Assembly: GCA_021796215.1 (NCBI GenBank)
Contig: JAJYOK010000012.1
Coordinates: 28,303 to 92,302, forward strand
Reading direction: 5' to 3'
From: Bacteroidota bacterium
GTDB lineage: Bacteria > Bacteroidota > Ignavibacteria > UBA10030 > UBA8401
DNA: 64,000 nucleotides
Shown: one piece after another, positions 53,685 to 63,625 of the stretch
Layout: the number at the start of each line of letters is the position of its first letter
Numbering within the stretch: position 1 is the stretch's first letter
Program-made: the position numbers and the translations under genes
The notes under the pieces: model-generated
The model's input: only the letters and a program-made list of their open reading frames with translations
Databases searched by the model: none
What the model was told of the DNA's origin: nothing

Positions 53685-54655
53685 GATTTTGACAAGAGTG
53701 ACAGTTTTTTAAATTCTTTCCGAACTATTTTCATTTCGTGAGTATAGTAGTGTAACAAAAAATACATTCGGAGTTTCACTCTTGATTCTTTGAACCCGAT
53801 AAAAAGACGCGCCGGGAGAAATGTTACAAGCCACGCAAGCATTATTCTTGGATATTTCATAATTTTAATGCCCAATTTAGACCAATGTTTTCTCGCCACC
53901 CTTTTATCACCGTAGAAATATTCGCGCCAGCCGCGATATTCTGTTTCTTCTTCCTTGGTTTCAATTCCAAACTCTCTTTGTAAGTCCTTATAGTAAGGCT
54001 CCTGTATGGCATAATGGTCAGTATATCTCTTAACCGGATTCTTTGACGACAATCCCTCGTTAGCATTTTCAACTAGCAAAAGGATCTCGTCAAGAATAAC
54101 GAAATTAGCACCATCCTTTAAACGAAGCCAAAGTTCATAATCCTCAAGTGCAATGTTTTTATAGGATCCATTGTCGGTAATAAATTTTTTGTAGAACATA
54201 ATGCCACTATGAGCAAAGTCAGGATGCAGTGCTAAACGTTTCCTGTTGTTTTTGTTTAGTTTGGAATAAGAATTTGAAACATATTGAACATTCTTATTTT
54301 TAAACACCGCATAGCGACAAGCAACGATTGTATTTAAGTCATGAGATAATAAGAACCGATTTTGTTTTTCAAATCGGAGCGGAAGCGATATATCACCGGC
54401 ATCCATTCGGGCAACAATATCGTGCCTTGCTTGTTGCAATCCGACATTAAGTGCTGCCGAAAGCCCCCCATGCTGCAATTTTATATAGTGAATTCTTGCA
54501 TCCTGCCACTTTGAGATTACGGACTCAGTATTGTCTGTCGAACCATCATCCAATACCAATAACTCAAAATCCCGAAAAGATTGATTCAATATACTCTCAA
54601 TCGAATCGCCAATAATGGCTGCTGAATTATAGGTAGGCAATATTACAGATATCAT
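53681..54655 (-). CDS. Family 2 glycosyltransferase
   Basis: Encodes 324 residues. The GT-A core is ISVILPTYNSAAIIGDSIESI, LLVLDDGSTDNTE and ARMDAGDISLPLRFEKQ, with a DxD-like MDAGD. A single likely membrane segment (IMLAWLVTFLPARLFIGF) is near the C-terminus. It is overlapped at both ends by neighbouring genes of the cluster. Confidence 0.92.
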   Translation of the reverse strand: MISVILPTYNSAAIIGDSIESILNQSFRDFELLVLDDGSTDNTESVISKWQDARIHYIKLQHGGLSAALNVGLQQARHDIVARMDAGDISLPLRFEKQNRFLLSHDLNTIVACRYAVFKNKNVQYVSNSYSKLNKNNRKRLALHPDFAHSGIMFYKKFITDNGSYKNIALEDYELWLRLKDGANFVILDEILLLVENANEGLSSKNPVKRYTDHYAIQEPYYKDLQREFGIETKEEETEYRGWREYFYGDKRVARKHWSKLGIKIMKYPRIMLAWLVTFLPARLFIGFKESRVKLRMYFLLHYYTHEMKIVRKEFKKLSLLSKS

Positions 54656-55851
54656 CTTATTGAAACACGGGATAGTAGTTCTTCAATATTCTTATCAGAC
54701 AGAGGTGTATTTGAGAAATAGTCTATGTCTATCAGATAACCAAGCACATAATTTCGTAATCGTTCGCTGTTAAATTGTCTGTAAAACGAATTACCCAAAA
54801 ATGTGACTTTCTTTTCAGCAATTAACCCTTCAAGTCCAACGGTGGAATTGATCGTAATAATTTCTTGAGAATATTCGACTATCTGTGTCGTTGGGTTATT
54901 TACAATATATACATTCTCCTTACTCCGAATTGATGATAGAAACTCAAAAACCACTTTGTTTCGTTCCAATGGGTGGGGTTTAATGAGCAAATCCCTTCCT
55001 TGCTTTCTCGATTGCTCATATGCAACAGTAATTGCCTCTTGCGAACTGATTCCAGAATTAAAAACCAATTGACTATCATTACTTAACTGCATTGGAAAAA
55101 AATTGTATTGTCCGGACGTGTAGGCATAAGCATCGTATTGGAATTTGATTCCATTCCTTTTCGAAAATTCATTAAGCTTTTTAAGTATATTCATATTGCC
55201 AATTACCGGAATATCGAAAAACCTTGCTGCTACTGCATCAATCGGCATTAACACATTGGACACTTTTTGAGACTTCATTGCAAGGGGCGTCGCACTTTCA
55301 GCTCTTTTATATTCCAAGTACTTTTCGCGCCATGCAAGATATTGTTCTTCATCTACTGCAAACTGAGATAATATTTCAGGCTTTTGGAATAATAAAGATT
55401 TAGCATTAACTCCCACAGGGTCAACAAATATTTTCTGAGGAATATTTGATAGCTCAAAGAACAATGTGGGAATTTTTTTCCCCTGCGCGTATGCAGCCAT
55501 CGCTTTTGTTGGAATTGAGTGACCATTCCAAATCAGTACGAAAGAAATATTGTTTATTCCGTTGAGTTTTTCCAAGCACTCAAATACCCCATTGTAAAAT
55601 CGCGTTGCCTCTCGTTCATTTACTTCCTTGGAACAAACTTCTGTTGTAGCATGAACATTTTGATTGATATGCACATTATTAGAGTTTTTTATAAAGGTAC
55701 AAGGAATATTTTGCATCCGGGCATAAATCCAGAGTGAAGGCTTACACGTAAGCAGTGTTAACATAAACTCTTTTGTGTACAAACCAGAATAAAATCGAGA
55801 AAAGAAATTGTAATCAGAATGTGAGCCAACAAAGGCAACAGCGGTTTGCAT
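54652..55851 (-). CDS. Capsule polysaccharide biosynthesis-like protein (KpsS/KpsC-related)
   Basis: Encodes 399 residues. The motif set LIKPHPLERN, TTQIVEYSQEIITINSTVGLEGLI and KVTFLGNSFY matches the capsule-synthesis family that adds Kdo to lipid acceptors. FVLIWNGHSIPTKAMAAYA and PTLFFELSNIPQ lie in the N-terminal half. A role in starting or modifying surface glycan is inferred. Confidence 0.75.
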   Translation of the reverse strand: MQTAVAFVGSHSDYNFFSRFYSGLYTKEFMLTLLTCKPSLWIYARMQNIPCTFIKNSNNVHINQNVHATTEVCSKEVNEREATRFYNGVFECLEKLNGINNISFVLIWNGHSIPTKAMAAYAQGKKIPTLFFELSNIPQKIFVDPVGVNAKSLLFQKPEILSQFAVDEEQYLAWREKYLEYKRAESATPLAMKSQKVSNVLMPIDAVAARFFDIPVIGNMNILKKLNEFSKRNGIKFQYDAYAYTSGQYNFFPMQLSNDSQLVFNSGISSQEAITVAYEQSRKQGRDLLIKPHPLERNKVVFEFLSSIRSKENVYIVNNPTTQIVEYSQEIITINSTVGLEGLIAEKKVTFLGNSFYRQFNSERLRNYVLGYLIDIDYFSNTPLSDKNIEELLSRVSIR

Positions 55852-55857
55852 AAATGC

Positions 55858-57483
55858 TTAATTTAGTTTCACCCATCCCGAATCAGTGTACACAATCATA
55901 TTTCTGGATTTCTGCGATACATCAGGGTGCAGTACATACCGAAGGAACGAAAAACCGCGGACACCATAAGTTGAATCTATTATTGTGGGTGCTTTAGTAT
56001 TATTATCAATATAAATTTCAACATTGGGTCCGCTTGAATATACCTCAATTGTATCCTTTCTAACTGTTGAATAAAACCCTGTAGGTTTGATAAAGCTTGT
56101 CAAACTATTTCGAACAACTACACCAGAATAAAGAATTGTTGAGTCAACACCGAATTTATTATTTTTTACATAGTATAATGAATTCTGCGTCGTTGATATT
56201 GGAAGGTAATAAGCCAACACAAACGTCTTACCTTGTTGATGAGACAGAAACTGTTCCAAATCAAAATTCATTTTGTTTGCATAATCAGTCTCACTACGAT
56301 ACTTTTGAAATGCTATAGATCCAGCCAGCAATGAACACACTATCAAAACTGCGCTGAAACGTATCATTTTGACTTTGTTTCCAGTAATTGCCGCAAAGAA
56401 CATTGTTCCTATGCAAAATACTTGTAGGACGTTAATTCGATCACTTGCTGGAAGAAATATTCGGGGGAAGAAAATTATTACTATGACAAGTGAATACACT
56501 GTTATTGTTTTAAAAGGAATGTATTTTTTTCGAATCAGAACATAGCAAATTAAAACACAAAAAATTGAGACAGTGATAGCAACAATTTTGTGCATTAAAA
56601 AATAAGAATAAATTTCCAATCCATACAGGGGAAACAAGATGTATAATAATGTTCCTGCAAGTGCAAATGGTTTTTTCCAAATCACCATAAAAAGATTTTC
56701 AGAACTATCGCGGGTTAAATAGAGGGTTACATTACTCCACAATATAACAGCCATAATGCCCAGAGTTATTCCCGCTATTATCCACAATGCTCTTCGTTTA
56801 TCTTGTTCAATTTCTTTTCCTTTCCACAACAAAAATGCACCCAATAGCAGGGGAAAATGAAGAGATTGCTGCTTGGACAAAACTGAAAGCACAAAAGCTA
56901 AAACTGCGATGACAATCGAGCCGAAGTTTGGTCTGTACTTCCCAAGTAATATTCCGGAAACAATATATAACGCCAAGAGATAGAATGTCACCATCAACAA
57001 TTCGTTGGCATCAGAAATCCACAAGACAGATTCTATGATATCCGGATGAAAGGCAACAAAGAAAGGAATAAGTAAACTTCCGAATATTGATACCTCTTTT
57101 CGAAAATAGCTTGCAAAGCGGTCCGTTATGCCCATCAAAAGAAAAATGGCAACAAGCAAGAGAGCTAATGTTGCGGCTTTCATGAGTATAGGATCACTTC
57201 CGAATAATGCATACAAAAATCGAAAGTATAAATAACTTATCGGACGATAAAACAGGTAAAACTTCTCGGCGGGATTATGAACAAATAAGGAAGAGGGTTC
57301 TTTATTAATCAAGTAAAAAATGTAATAATCGTCTGTAATGAAACCAGGCACAGCTTTGATCAAGAAAACATACACAACAACAATCAGTCCCATCACAACT
57401 GCCAAGCCAATAAAATAGTGGTGGCGGACTTTTTCATGCAAATTTTTTAACGCAATTTTTGTATTGTCTGCTTGTTTAGACAT
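55858..57483 (-). CDS. Multi-spanning membrane protein, GT-C-like
   Basis: Encodes 541 residues. Around ten hydrophobic helices (FIGLAVVMGLIVVVYVFLI, MKAATLALLLVAIFLLMG, LALYIVSGILLG) are followed by a ~100-residue periplasmic tail (STTQNSLYYVKNNKFGV to YTDSGWVKLN). A first-loop acidic pair TDDYYIFYL is like the DD/ED catalytic motif of GT-C enzymes, which use lipid-linked sugars. Assignment is by topology and this motif only. Confidence 0.65.
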   Translation of the reverse strand: MSKQADNTKIALKNLHEKVRHHYFIGLAVVMGLIVVVYVFLIKAVPGFITDDYYIFYLINKEPSSLFVHNPAEKFYLFYRPISYLYFRFLYALFGSDPILMKAATLALLLVAIFLLMGITDRFASYFRKEVSIFGSLLIPFFVAFHPDIIESVLWISDANELLMVTFYLLALYIVSGILLGKYRPNFGSIVIAVLAFVLSVLSKQQSLHFPLLLGAFLLWKGKEIEQDKRRALWIIAGITLGIMAVILWSNVTLYLTRDSSENLFMVIWKKPFALAGTLLYILFPLYGLEIYSYFLMHKIVAITVSIFCVLICYVLIRKKYIPFKTITVYSLVIVIIFFPRIFLPASDRINVLQVFCIGTMFFAAITGNKVKMIRFSAVLIVCSLLAGSIAFQKYRSETDYANKMNFDLEQFLSHQQGKTFVLAYYLPISTTQNSLYYVKNNKFGVDSTILYSGVVVRNSLTSFIKPTGFYSTVRKDTIEVYSSGPNVEIYIDNNTKAPTIIDSTYGVRGFSFLRYVLHPDVSQKSRNMIVYTDSGWVKLN

Positions 57484-57489
57484 GTTTGT

Positions 57490-58752
57490 TTATGGACGAA
57501 AATTATAACAATATACGCTAAAAGGAACCGTAACCACTTCCACAATCAACGTTGAAAACGCTGCACCGGCAATTCCATAGATCGGAATCAATGTAAAACA
57601 AAGAACGATAAAAACTCCAGTCCGCAGGAGCAAGAGTTTTATAAATAATGTATCGTTACCCACTGCCTGCAGCGGATTGAGGTACGCAGCGTTAATACAT
57701 CCCGCCGCTAAAGAAAGAAAAAGAATTTTTAACACGGGTATGGCCTCACTATACAAATGACCGAACATCATCTCTATGATCGGCTGAGAAATCAACACAC
57801 CGAGCACCGCGACGACAAAAGAAGCCGCGAGCAAACTCATGACATAATGATGGTGCACAACGGATGAATGCCGATCGTTCTCATTGCTCAGTGAAGGAAG
57901 AAATGCAATGTAGAATAATCCAACCAGTGCATAGCCAAAAAAATATATTCTGAACGCCGCCGAATAAATTCCTACCGATTGGCTGTTGGTATACAAACCC
58001 AACAGAACGGTATCAAAATTCATATAGAATAAAATTATTGCCCCGGCAATGCCAATCGGTAAAGAATCGCGAGCTACAGTTTTTATAATTGTAAAGGAAG
58101 GAAAAGAAAACTTATAAGGAGTCGTCCTCGTCATAATTCCCCAGAAAATAAGGGAAGAACATCCTGCCGCAATGAACCACAAAACGGGAATCATAAGCAG
58201 TCTCTGAGAATTTACGTACCAATAAACCAAAATAAAAAACAACCCTGCCTGAGAAACTCTGAAGAATCCGTCATATCTGCTTTTATTTAATCCCCGAAAA
58301 ATATACTGAGTGTTGAAGGGGAGAATTGTAAGCGATGCCGATTGTAATACCAACAAATAGTTTGCTTTATGGAAAAAGAGGAAGTTCGCCGCAGCAACTG
58401 CTGTTAAAAGTATGAGCACATACGCGGAACGTAAAATGAGTATTCCGTTCATCACTTCTTTCAGCGACCGGTTTGCTATCGTTCGAACCCCGTATGTTTC
58501 AAAACCAAAATTTCCCAGTAAAAAAAGGTAAGCAAATACCGCCATCACCCATGAATATTGTCCGAATTGATCAACGGTTAACGTTCTCGCCAAATATACC
58601 GACGTTAAAAATCCAAAAGCCTTTGAAGCAAACTCTCCAAAGGCTAAATGGGAAAAATTGATAAATATTTTTTTAAAGCCAGAAACCCTGTCAGCGTTAT
58701 GTGAAGCAATAGCACACATCAATAAAATTTTGCTCAAATTCTTTTTCGACAA
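57490..58752 (-). CDS. Wzx-type oligosaccharide flippase
   Basis: Encodes up to 420 residues with about twelve TM helices. Family sequence starts at FINFSHLAFGEFASKAFGFL with SVYLARTLTVDQFGQYSW, then GNFGFETYGVRTIA and PLQAVGNDTLFIKLL. It moves undecaprenyl-linked glycan across the inner membrane. The upstream start at 58752 is TTG; an ATG at 58719 would shorten it by eleven residues, and neither has a good ribosome site. Confidence 0.88.
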   Translation of the reverse strand: MSKKNLSKILLMCAIASHNADRVSGFKKIFINFSHLAFGEFASKAFGFLTSVYLARTLTVDQFGQYSWVMAVFAYLFLLGNFGFETYGVRTIANRSLKEVMNGILILRSAYVLILLTAVAAANFLFFHKANYLLVLQSASLTILPFNTQYIFRGLNKSRYDGFFRVSQAGLFFILVYWYVNSQRLLMIPVLWFIAAGCSSLIFWGIMTRTTPYKFSFPSFTIIKTVARDSLPIGIAGAIILFYMNFDTVLLGLYTNSQSVGIYSAAFRIYFFGYALVGLFYIAFLPSLSNENDRHSSVVHHHYVMSLLAASFVVAVLGVLISQPIIEMMFGHLYSEAIPVLKILFLSLAAGCINAAYLNPLQAVGNDTLFIKLLLLRTGVFIVLCFTLIPIYGIAGAAFSTLIVEVVTVPFSVYCYNFRP

Positions 58753-58774
58753 ACGCTAACAGGTCGTGCTACAG

Positions 58775-60883
58775 TTACTCTTCTCCCTGTCTCGATTTTG
58801 TGTATTCTTCGACAATTTTCTCTGTGATTTCACGCGGAACTTCTTCGTAGTGAGAAAATTTTTGGCGATGAATTCCGCGTCCCTGTGTCATCGAGCGCAA
58901 TGTCGTCGAATAGCGATACAATTCTTTCAACGGAACGATGGCTTTGATGATTTGATGCGAGCCGTCGGTATCCATTCCTGAAATTTTCCCGCGGCGGCTC
59001 GACAAATCGCCCATCACATCGCCCATGTGCTCTTCCGGAACCATGACTTCGACTTCATACATCGGTTCAAGAAGAATCGGACGTGCTTCTTTAAATCCTT
59101 TTTTGAACGCCATTGACGACGCAATCTTGAATGACATTTCATCGGAATCAACATCGTGATAAGAGCCATCGAACAATGTTGCTTTAACATCAACGACCGG
59201 ATAACCGGCGATGACGCCATTCTGCATTGCTTCAACAACTCCTTTTTCAACTGCCGGAACAAATCTGCCGGGAACAACGCCGCCGACTATCGCATCTTCA
59301 AATGTGAAGCCGGTTCCTCGCGGCAGCGGTTCAATTTTCAAGTGGACGTGACCATATTGTCCGCGACCGCCAGATTGTTTTTTGTGTTTGTATTCAGAAT
59401 CCGCCGCAGCCCCTTTGATAGTTTCGCGGAATGGAATCCGGGGCTCAATCACATCAACATCAACGCCAAAATTTCCTTTTAAACGTTTGATGATGATGGC
59501 GAGATGAAGCTCGCCCTGTCCGAAGATTACAGTCTGTTTTGTTTCAGTATCATATTTCACGATGAACGTCGGATCTTCTTCATGGAGTGAATGAAGACCG
59601 GCACTGATTTTGTCTTCTTCACCTTTTGATTTCGGAACAATCGCTGCGCTGATGACCGGTTCGGGAAATTCGATGCGGGAAAAAATAACAGGAAGCGATT
59701 TCGAGCTTAACGTATTGTTCGTGTGTGTATCTTTTAATTTTACAACCGCACCAAGATCGCCGGCGTAAAGCTTCGCAACTTCTTTTCGTTCTCTTCCATT
59801 CATAAGAAAAATTTGCCCAAGGCGCTCAGCTTTGTTGTTTGCCTCGTTCACCAAATCCATTCCGGCGGTGATTGCGCCCGAATACACTTTGAAAAATGAC
59901 AACTCTCCGACGTGATGTTCAGAAACGGTTTTGAACACAAACAGTGCCGGGGGGCGCTGCGGATCTACTTTGATCTCCATCGCTTTTTGTGAGGAAGGCT
60001 CAATACCGGCAGCGACTGTATTTTCAGGAGACGGGCAGTACTTCACGACAAACTGAAAAATATTCAACACACCGATATTGGCAGTCGGCGCAGACGAAAA
60101 AACGGGAAACACTTTACGTTCAGTAATGCCGCGCTTCAAACCAAGACGAATTTCTTCTTCACCAAGCGTTCCGTCTTCAAAAAATTTATTGAGCAGGCTT
60201 TCATCCGACTCCGCTATTTTTTCAATCAGCTCTTCATGCAATTGCGCCGCCTGCTCTTGCAGGTCCGCAGGAATTTCGCTTTCCTCAAAGCTTCCGTTGC
60301 CCCCAGCCTTAAACGTCAGCAATTTCATTCCAAGCACATCAACAACAGATTGCACATTCGCTCCAATACCGACAGGAAATGTCACGATCACAGCATCGTT
60401 GCTGAACCGTTCTTTGATTTCCTTCACCGCTTTTGAAAAATCTGCGTTGTCGTGGTCAATCTTGCTGACAATAAAAATTGTCGGGCGATGATATTCTTCA
60501 GTGTATCGCCACACAATTTCCGTTCCGACTTCGACGCCTTCAAATGCTTTGACGAAAACGGCGGCGACATCGGAAACTTTGAGCGCGGCTTTCACTTCGC
60601 CGGTAAAATCGGTGTAGCCGGGTGTATCAAGAATATTGATCTTTGTAGCATTGATGTCGCAGATAAGCAGCGATGTGTTGATGGAGAAGCGTCGTTCTAT
60701 TTCATCGGGATGGTAATCAGCAACTGTTGCCCCGTCTTCAATTCTCCCCTGACGATTAGTGATTCCCGTTGCAAAGAGCGCCGCCTCGGAGAACGAGGTT
60801 TTGCCCGCTCCGCCGTGCCCGATGAGGGCAACGGTTCGAATCTGCGAAGGAAGATATTCCTTCTGAAGAGTATTCTGGTTCAC
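58775..60883 (-). CDS. Elongation factor G paralogue (EF-G-like GTPase)
   Basis: Encodes 702 residues from a GTG with GGAG six bases upstream. The domain order is that of EF-G (G, II, III, IV, V), but switches and guanine motifs differ: P-loop IGHGGAGKTS instead of AHIDAGKT, DTPGYTDF instead of DTPGHVDF, and SKID (140-143) replacing NKxD. Domain IV has SGGRGQYGHVHLKIEPL and the terminal DGSHQIIKAIVPLKEL. It belongs to the EF-G2-type group found beside a standard fusA. A role in ribosome recycling or stress translation is possible. Confidence 0.88.
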   Translation of the reverse strand: MNQNTLQKEYLPSQIRTVALIGHGGAGKTSFSEAALFATGITNRQGRIEDGATVADYHPDEIERRFSINTSLLICDINATKINILDTPGYTDFTGEVKAALKVSDVAAVFVKAFEGVEVGTEIVWRYTEEYHRPTIFIVSKIDHDNADFSKAVKEIKERFSNDAVIVTFPVGIGANVQSVVDVLGMKLLTFKAGGNGSFEESEIPADLQEQAAQLHEELIEKIAESDESLLNKFFEDGTLGEEEIRLGLKRGITERKVFPVFSSAPTANIGVLNIFQFVVKYCPSPENTVAAGIEPSSQKAMEIKVDPQRPPALFVFKTVSEHHVGELSFFKVYSGAITAGMDLVNEANNKAERLGQIFLMNGRERKEVAKLYAGDLGAVVKLKDTHTNNTLSSKSLPVIFSRIEFPEPVISAAIVPKSKGEEDKISAGLHSLHEEDPTFIVKYDTETKQTVIFGQGELHLAIIIKRLKGNFGVDVDVIEPRIPFRETIKGAAADSEYKHKKQSGGRGQYGHVHLKIEPLPRGTGFTFEDAIVGGVVPGRFVPAVEKGVVEAMQNGVIAGYPVVDVKATLFDGSYHDVDSDEMSFKIASSMAFKKGFKEARPILLEPMYEVEVMVPEEHMGDVMGDLSSRRGKISGMDTDGSHQIIKAIVPLKELYRYSTTLRSMTQGRGIHRQKFSHYEEVPREITEKIVEEYTKSRQGEE

Positions 60884-61119
60884 TGTGTACTCCTTGAGAA
60901 TTCAATTGAATATTGAAAACCTCGCCGTTTTTTGGCGGGCTGTGTAAGATGAAATGTTTCATACGCGCAACAGAATTACAACGCGGTACTATTACATAAG
61001 AGAGGAAAATTTCCACAAGAAATTCTTTCAAAGAATCCTTCGGAACTTGGGAAGCGATGCTCAACTGCTTTCCGCGGCGTGAATATTTTCGCCCGCGTGA
61101 AAAAGAAGAGGTGCCGTGC

Positions 61120-61506
61120 CTATCCGCGCAGTCGTTTCAATATAGATGCGGCAACGCTGATCACCGCGCCAAGAGTTCCGGCGATATCAAGCACAGGCGT
61201 TTCAATTTTATCGAGAATACGCCGTTCAAAATCAACTACGGTGCCCGTGATATCCTGCAAAGACTGAACAGAACGTTTCACGATTGTGATTTCTTCGTCA
61301 ACATTGTCTGCAATGGAGCGAAGCTTTGAAGTGATGACTTCCAGATTTTCCAGTACCGGAGTCACACGCACGCTCACTCCTTTCACTTCTGTTTCAACAT
61401 GACCTAAAATATTTTTCACCTTCGCCAGCACAACGACGGCATACACTGCAAGTCCGGCGAGGCAAAAAAGCACTACGACCTGGGCAACCTTTAAGAGAAG
61501 TTCCAC
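61120..61506 (-). CDS. DUF948 domain protein
   Basis: Encodes 128 residues from a GTG, with GGAG six bases upstream. One N-terminal TM (VAQVVVLFCLAGLAVYAVVVLA) precedes a long amphipathic helix (ILGHVETEVKGVSVRVTPVL). DUF948 proteins are small membrane-attached coiled coils, often next to YtxH-type genes, as here. Confidence 0.8.
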   Translation of the reverse strand: MELLLKVAQVVVLFCLAGLAVYAVVVLAKVKNILGHVETEVKGVSVRVTPVLENLEVITSKLRSIADNVDEEITIVKRSVQSLQDITGTVVDFERRILDKIETPVLDIAGTLGAVISVAASILKRLRG

Positions 61507-61597
61507 GTCAGTCTCCGTTTTGGTAAAATTGAAAAAGTCGAAGTTGTCAGTATCCCGCTACGCACCGGCAACGCTATAGGCTGCAGGGAAAAAGAAA

Positions 61598-61957
61598 TCA
61601 TGCGCGGGGTTTTTCGGTGCGGTTTGTTTTTGCTTTGACATCTTCAACGCGCTCTTTTGCGTCGGAAAGAATTTTTTCTGCATCGCCGAGCAGCGTTTCA
61701 GCGCGCTTCTTTGCTTCTGTGATAAGATGCTCCGAGCGTCGTTTTCCGTCATTGATGATATCAACGGCTTTCGTCTTCGCCAGTTTGACATACTCATCAG
61801 CTTCGTCGGCAAATTCACCGGCTTTGTTCTTGATGTCGGCGCGAAGTTCCCGACCCGGTTTCGGTGCATACAATAATGCAATAACCGCTCCGATAACGCT
61901 TCCGGCAAGCAAACCGAGAAGCAAGCCTTTTCCTGTTCCATTATCATCTTGAGACAT
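61598..61957 (-). CDS. YtxH domain protein
   Basis: Encodes 119 residues from the ATG at 61957, which has GGAGG seven bases upstream; an earlier in-frame start adds unrelated sequence. A glycine-rich TM (LLLGLLAGSVIGAVIALLYAP) is followed by a charged coiled coil (GRELRADIKNKAGEF, KKRAETLLGDAEKIL). YtxH proteins are stress-associated in Firmicutes; function here is unknown. Confidence 0.82.
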   Translation of the reverse strand: MSQDDNGTGKGLLLGLLAGSVIGAVIALLYAPKPGRELRADIKNKAGEFADEADEYVKLAKTKAVDIINDGKRRSEHLITEAKKRAETLLGDAEKILSDAKERVEDVKAKTNRTEKPRA

Positions 61958-62046
61958 GAGACCTCCAAAGATTTGAGCTATTCCGATTCGTTTACTACAA
62001 GGAAAAGTAGTACTTTTTTTGTCAAAAATCAATCTCCAGAAAAAAA

Positions 62047-62694
62047 CTAAGGGGAAAGCCGCTCGACAAGCCACATTCCGTTCTTCAAGGTGTACCGTAA
62101 CCGGTCGTGCAGCCTGTTCGGCCGTCCCTGCCAAAATTCAATTGTTGTCGGCGCGACCAAATATCCGCCCCAATATGGCGGAAGTGGAATTTCTTTTCCT
62201 TTAATTTTTTTTTCATATTCTTTCATCTTTTTTTCCAAAACCTCCCTGCCTTTTATCACTTCGCTTTGACGAGACACCCACGCGCTGAGCTGGCTTCCTC
62301 GGGGACGCGAGTGAAAATATCTTTCCGATTCTTCACGCGAAATCTTCGAAACATTTCCGTTGATGCGTACCTGCCGCTCAATTTCCTTCCAATGAAGAAC
62401 TAAAGCTGCTTTCGGGTTTTCTGCAAGTTCTTTCCCTTTTGCGCCGTCATAATTAGTGTAGAAGATAAAGCCGCGTTCATCGAAACCTTTCAAAAGAACG
62501 ACACGCGCTGACGGAATTCTGTTCTGCGATGCTGTGGCAAGAGTCATCGCATTGGCATCGGCAATATTGGCTTCCGTTGCCTCCTGAAACCATTTTTGAA
62601 ACTGGCGAATCGGGTCGCCACTGAGAGCACTTTCGCGTAAACCTTTTCGAGTAAATTTTTCTCGAAGATGCACGGTATCAACTTTCTTTTTCAC
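62047..62694 (-). CDS. pdxH: Pyridoxamine 5'-phosphate oxidase
   Basis: Encodes 215 residues from a GTG. Family sequence includes NAMTLATASQNRIPSARVVL, GFIFYTNYDGAKGKELAENP, RVNGNV-like QVRINGNVSKI, SRPRGSQLSAWVSRQS and the terminal EFWQGRPNRLHDRLRY. It makes pyridoxal 5'-phosphate from the pyridoxine or pyridoxamine form using FMN. Confidence 0.95.
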   Translation of the reverse strand: MKKKVDTVHLREKFTRKGLRESALSGDPIRQFQKWFQEATEANIADANAMTLATASQNRIPSARVVLLKGFDERGFIFYTNYDGAKGKELAENPKAALVLHWKEIERQVRINGNVSKISREESERYFHSRPRGSQLSAWVSRQSEVIKGREVLEKKMKEYEKKIKGKEIPLPPYWGGYLVAPTTIEFWQGRPNRLHDRLRYTLKNGMWLVERLSP

Positions 62695-62712
62695 ACAGAA
62701 AAATCCTTTTGT

Positions 62713-63111
62713 TTATTTCTTAAAAAATTCCTTCAACGGATCAAAAACAAACTCCTTCCATCCGCCTTTATGGCTTTGGGCTTCCCTGGCATTAGGAAGA
62801 TGAACGTGCCGCAGAGAGACTTTTGTTCCTTTCGATGTCGGGGAAAAAGAAAATTTCACGACGGATTCTTCGATATGGCTGCCCCACTCCTCGGTCAGCC
62901 ACGTGTATTCCAGCACTTTACCGCGGGAATATTTCAATACCTTTCCCTTCACCCAGCCATCGAACAATTCCATCTTCCCGTTCTTCTTCAACTCTACTTT
63001 TCCTGACTGACCACTCCACGTTCGAATCAGTTTCGGATCTGTCAGAGCGTGAAATACCTGGTCCGGTGCTGCATCAAATGAAGCCGACATTGAAATTGAG
63101 TATGTTTTCAT
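62713..63111 (-). CDS. SRPBCC/AHSA1-like domain protein
   Basis: Encodes 132 residues. The START-like fold pattern is SISMSASFDAAPDQVFHALT, DPKLIRTWSG, MELFDGWVKGKVL and EYTWLTEEWGSHIEESVVKF, typical of activator-of-Hsp90-like proteins. The ligand is unknown. It is followed 18 bp later by pdxH. Confidence 0.85.
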   Translation of the reverse strand: MKTYSISMSASFDAAPDQVFHALTDPKLIRTWSGQSGKVELKKNGKMELFDGWVKGKVLKYSRGKVLEYTWLTEEWGSHIEESVVKFSFSPTSKGTKVSLRHVHLPNAREAQSHKGGWKEFVFDPLKEFFKK

Positions 63112-63130
63112 TGCGCCTCCGACAGAAAAA

Positions 63131-63595
63131 TTATACCGACGCTTTTTGTTTCAATCGCTCCCGGTACGCCTGATAGTCGGGAATGCTGCGCGAATATTGT
63201 TTCTTCATCAGTGGCGAAGAGATCATAAAGTCCGCTGACGTTCTGTTGCACGCAACGGGAATATTCCACACCGCCGCGATACGAAGCAGTGCCTTAATAT
63301 CAGGATCGTGCGATTGCGGCTCAAGCGGATCCCAAAAGAAAATTAGAAAATCAATTTCGCCTTCGGCAACTTTTGCACCGACCTGCTGATCGCCGCCGAG
63401 CGGACCGCTTTCGAGCTTCGTGATTTTCAAATCAAGTTCTTCCTCCAGCAGCGTGCCCGTTGTTCCGGTAGCAAAAAGGCGATGGCGGGAAAGCTGCGAT
63501 TTATTTTCCCGTGTCCATTCGAGAAGCTCGTGTTTCTTGTTGTCGTGAGCGATGAGAGCGATTTTTTTCTTTTCACCGATTATATTTTTTGACAT
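63131..63595 (-). CDS. mgsA: Methylglyoxal synthase
   Basis: Encodes 154 residues. Catalytic and phosphate-binding motifs are [42 protein letters not shown], and the aspartates in [15 protein letters not shown]. It converts dihydroxyacetone phosphate to methylglyoxal. Confidence 0.95.
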   Translation of the reverse strand: MSKNIIGEKKKIALIAHDNKKHELLEWTRENKSQLSRHRLFATGTTGTLLEEELDLKITKLESGPLGGDQQVGAKVAEGEIDFLIFFWDPLEPQSHDPDIKALLRIAAVWNIPVACNRTSADFMISSPLMKKQYSRSIPDYQAYRERLKQKASV

Positions 63596-63625
63596 AATTG
63601 TTCTTTAAAAATTGTTAATTCTTTT

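Noticed and set aside
61958..62134. Longer start for the YtxH protein
   Set aside because: GGAGG and the family sequence begin at 61957; the upstream residues overlap the end of pdxH.
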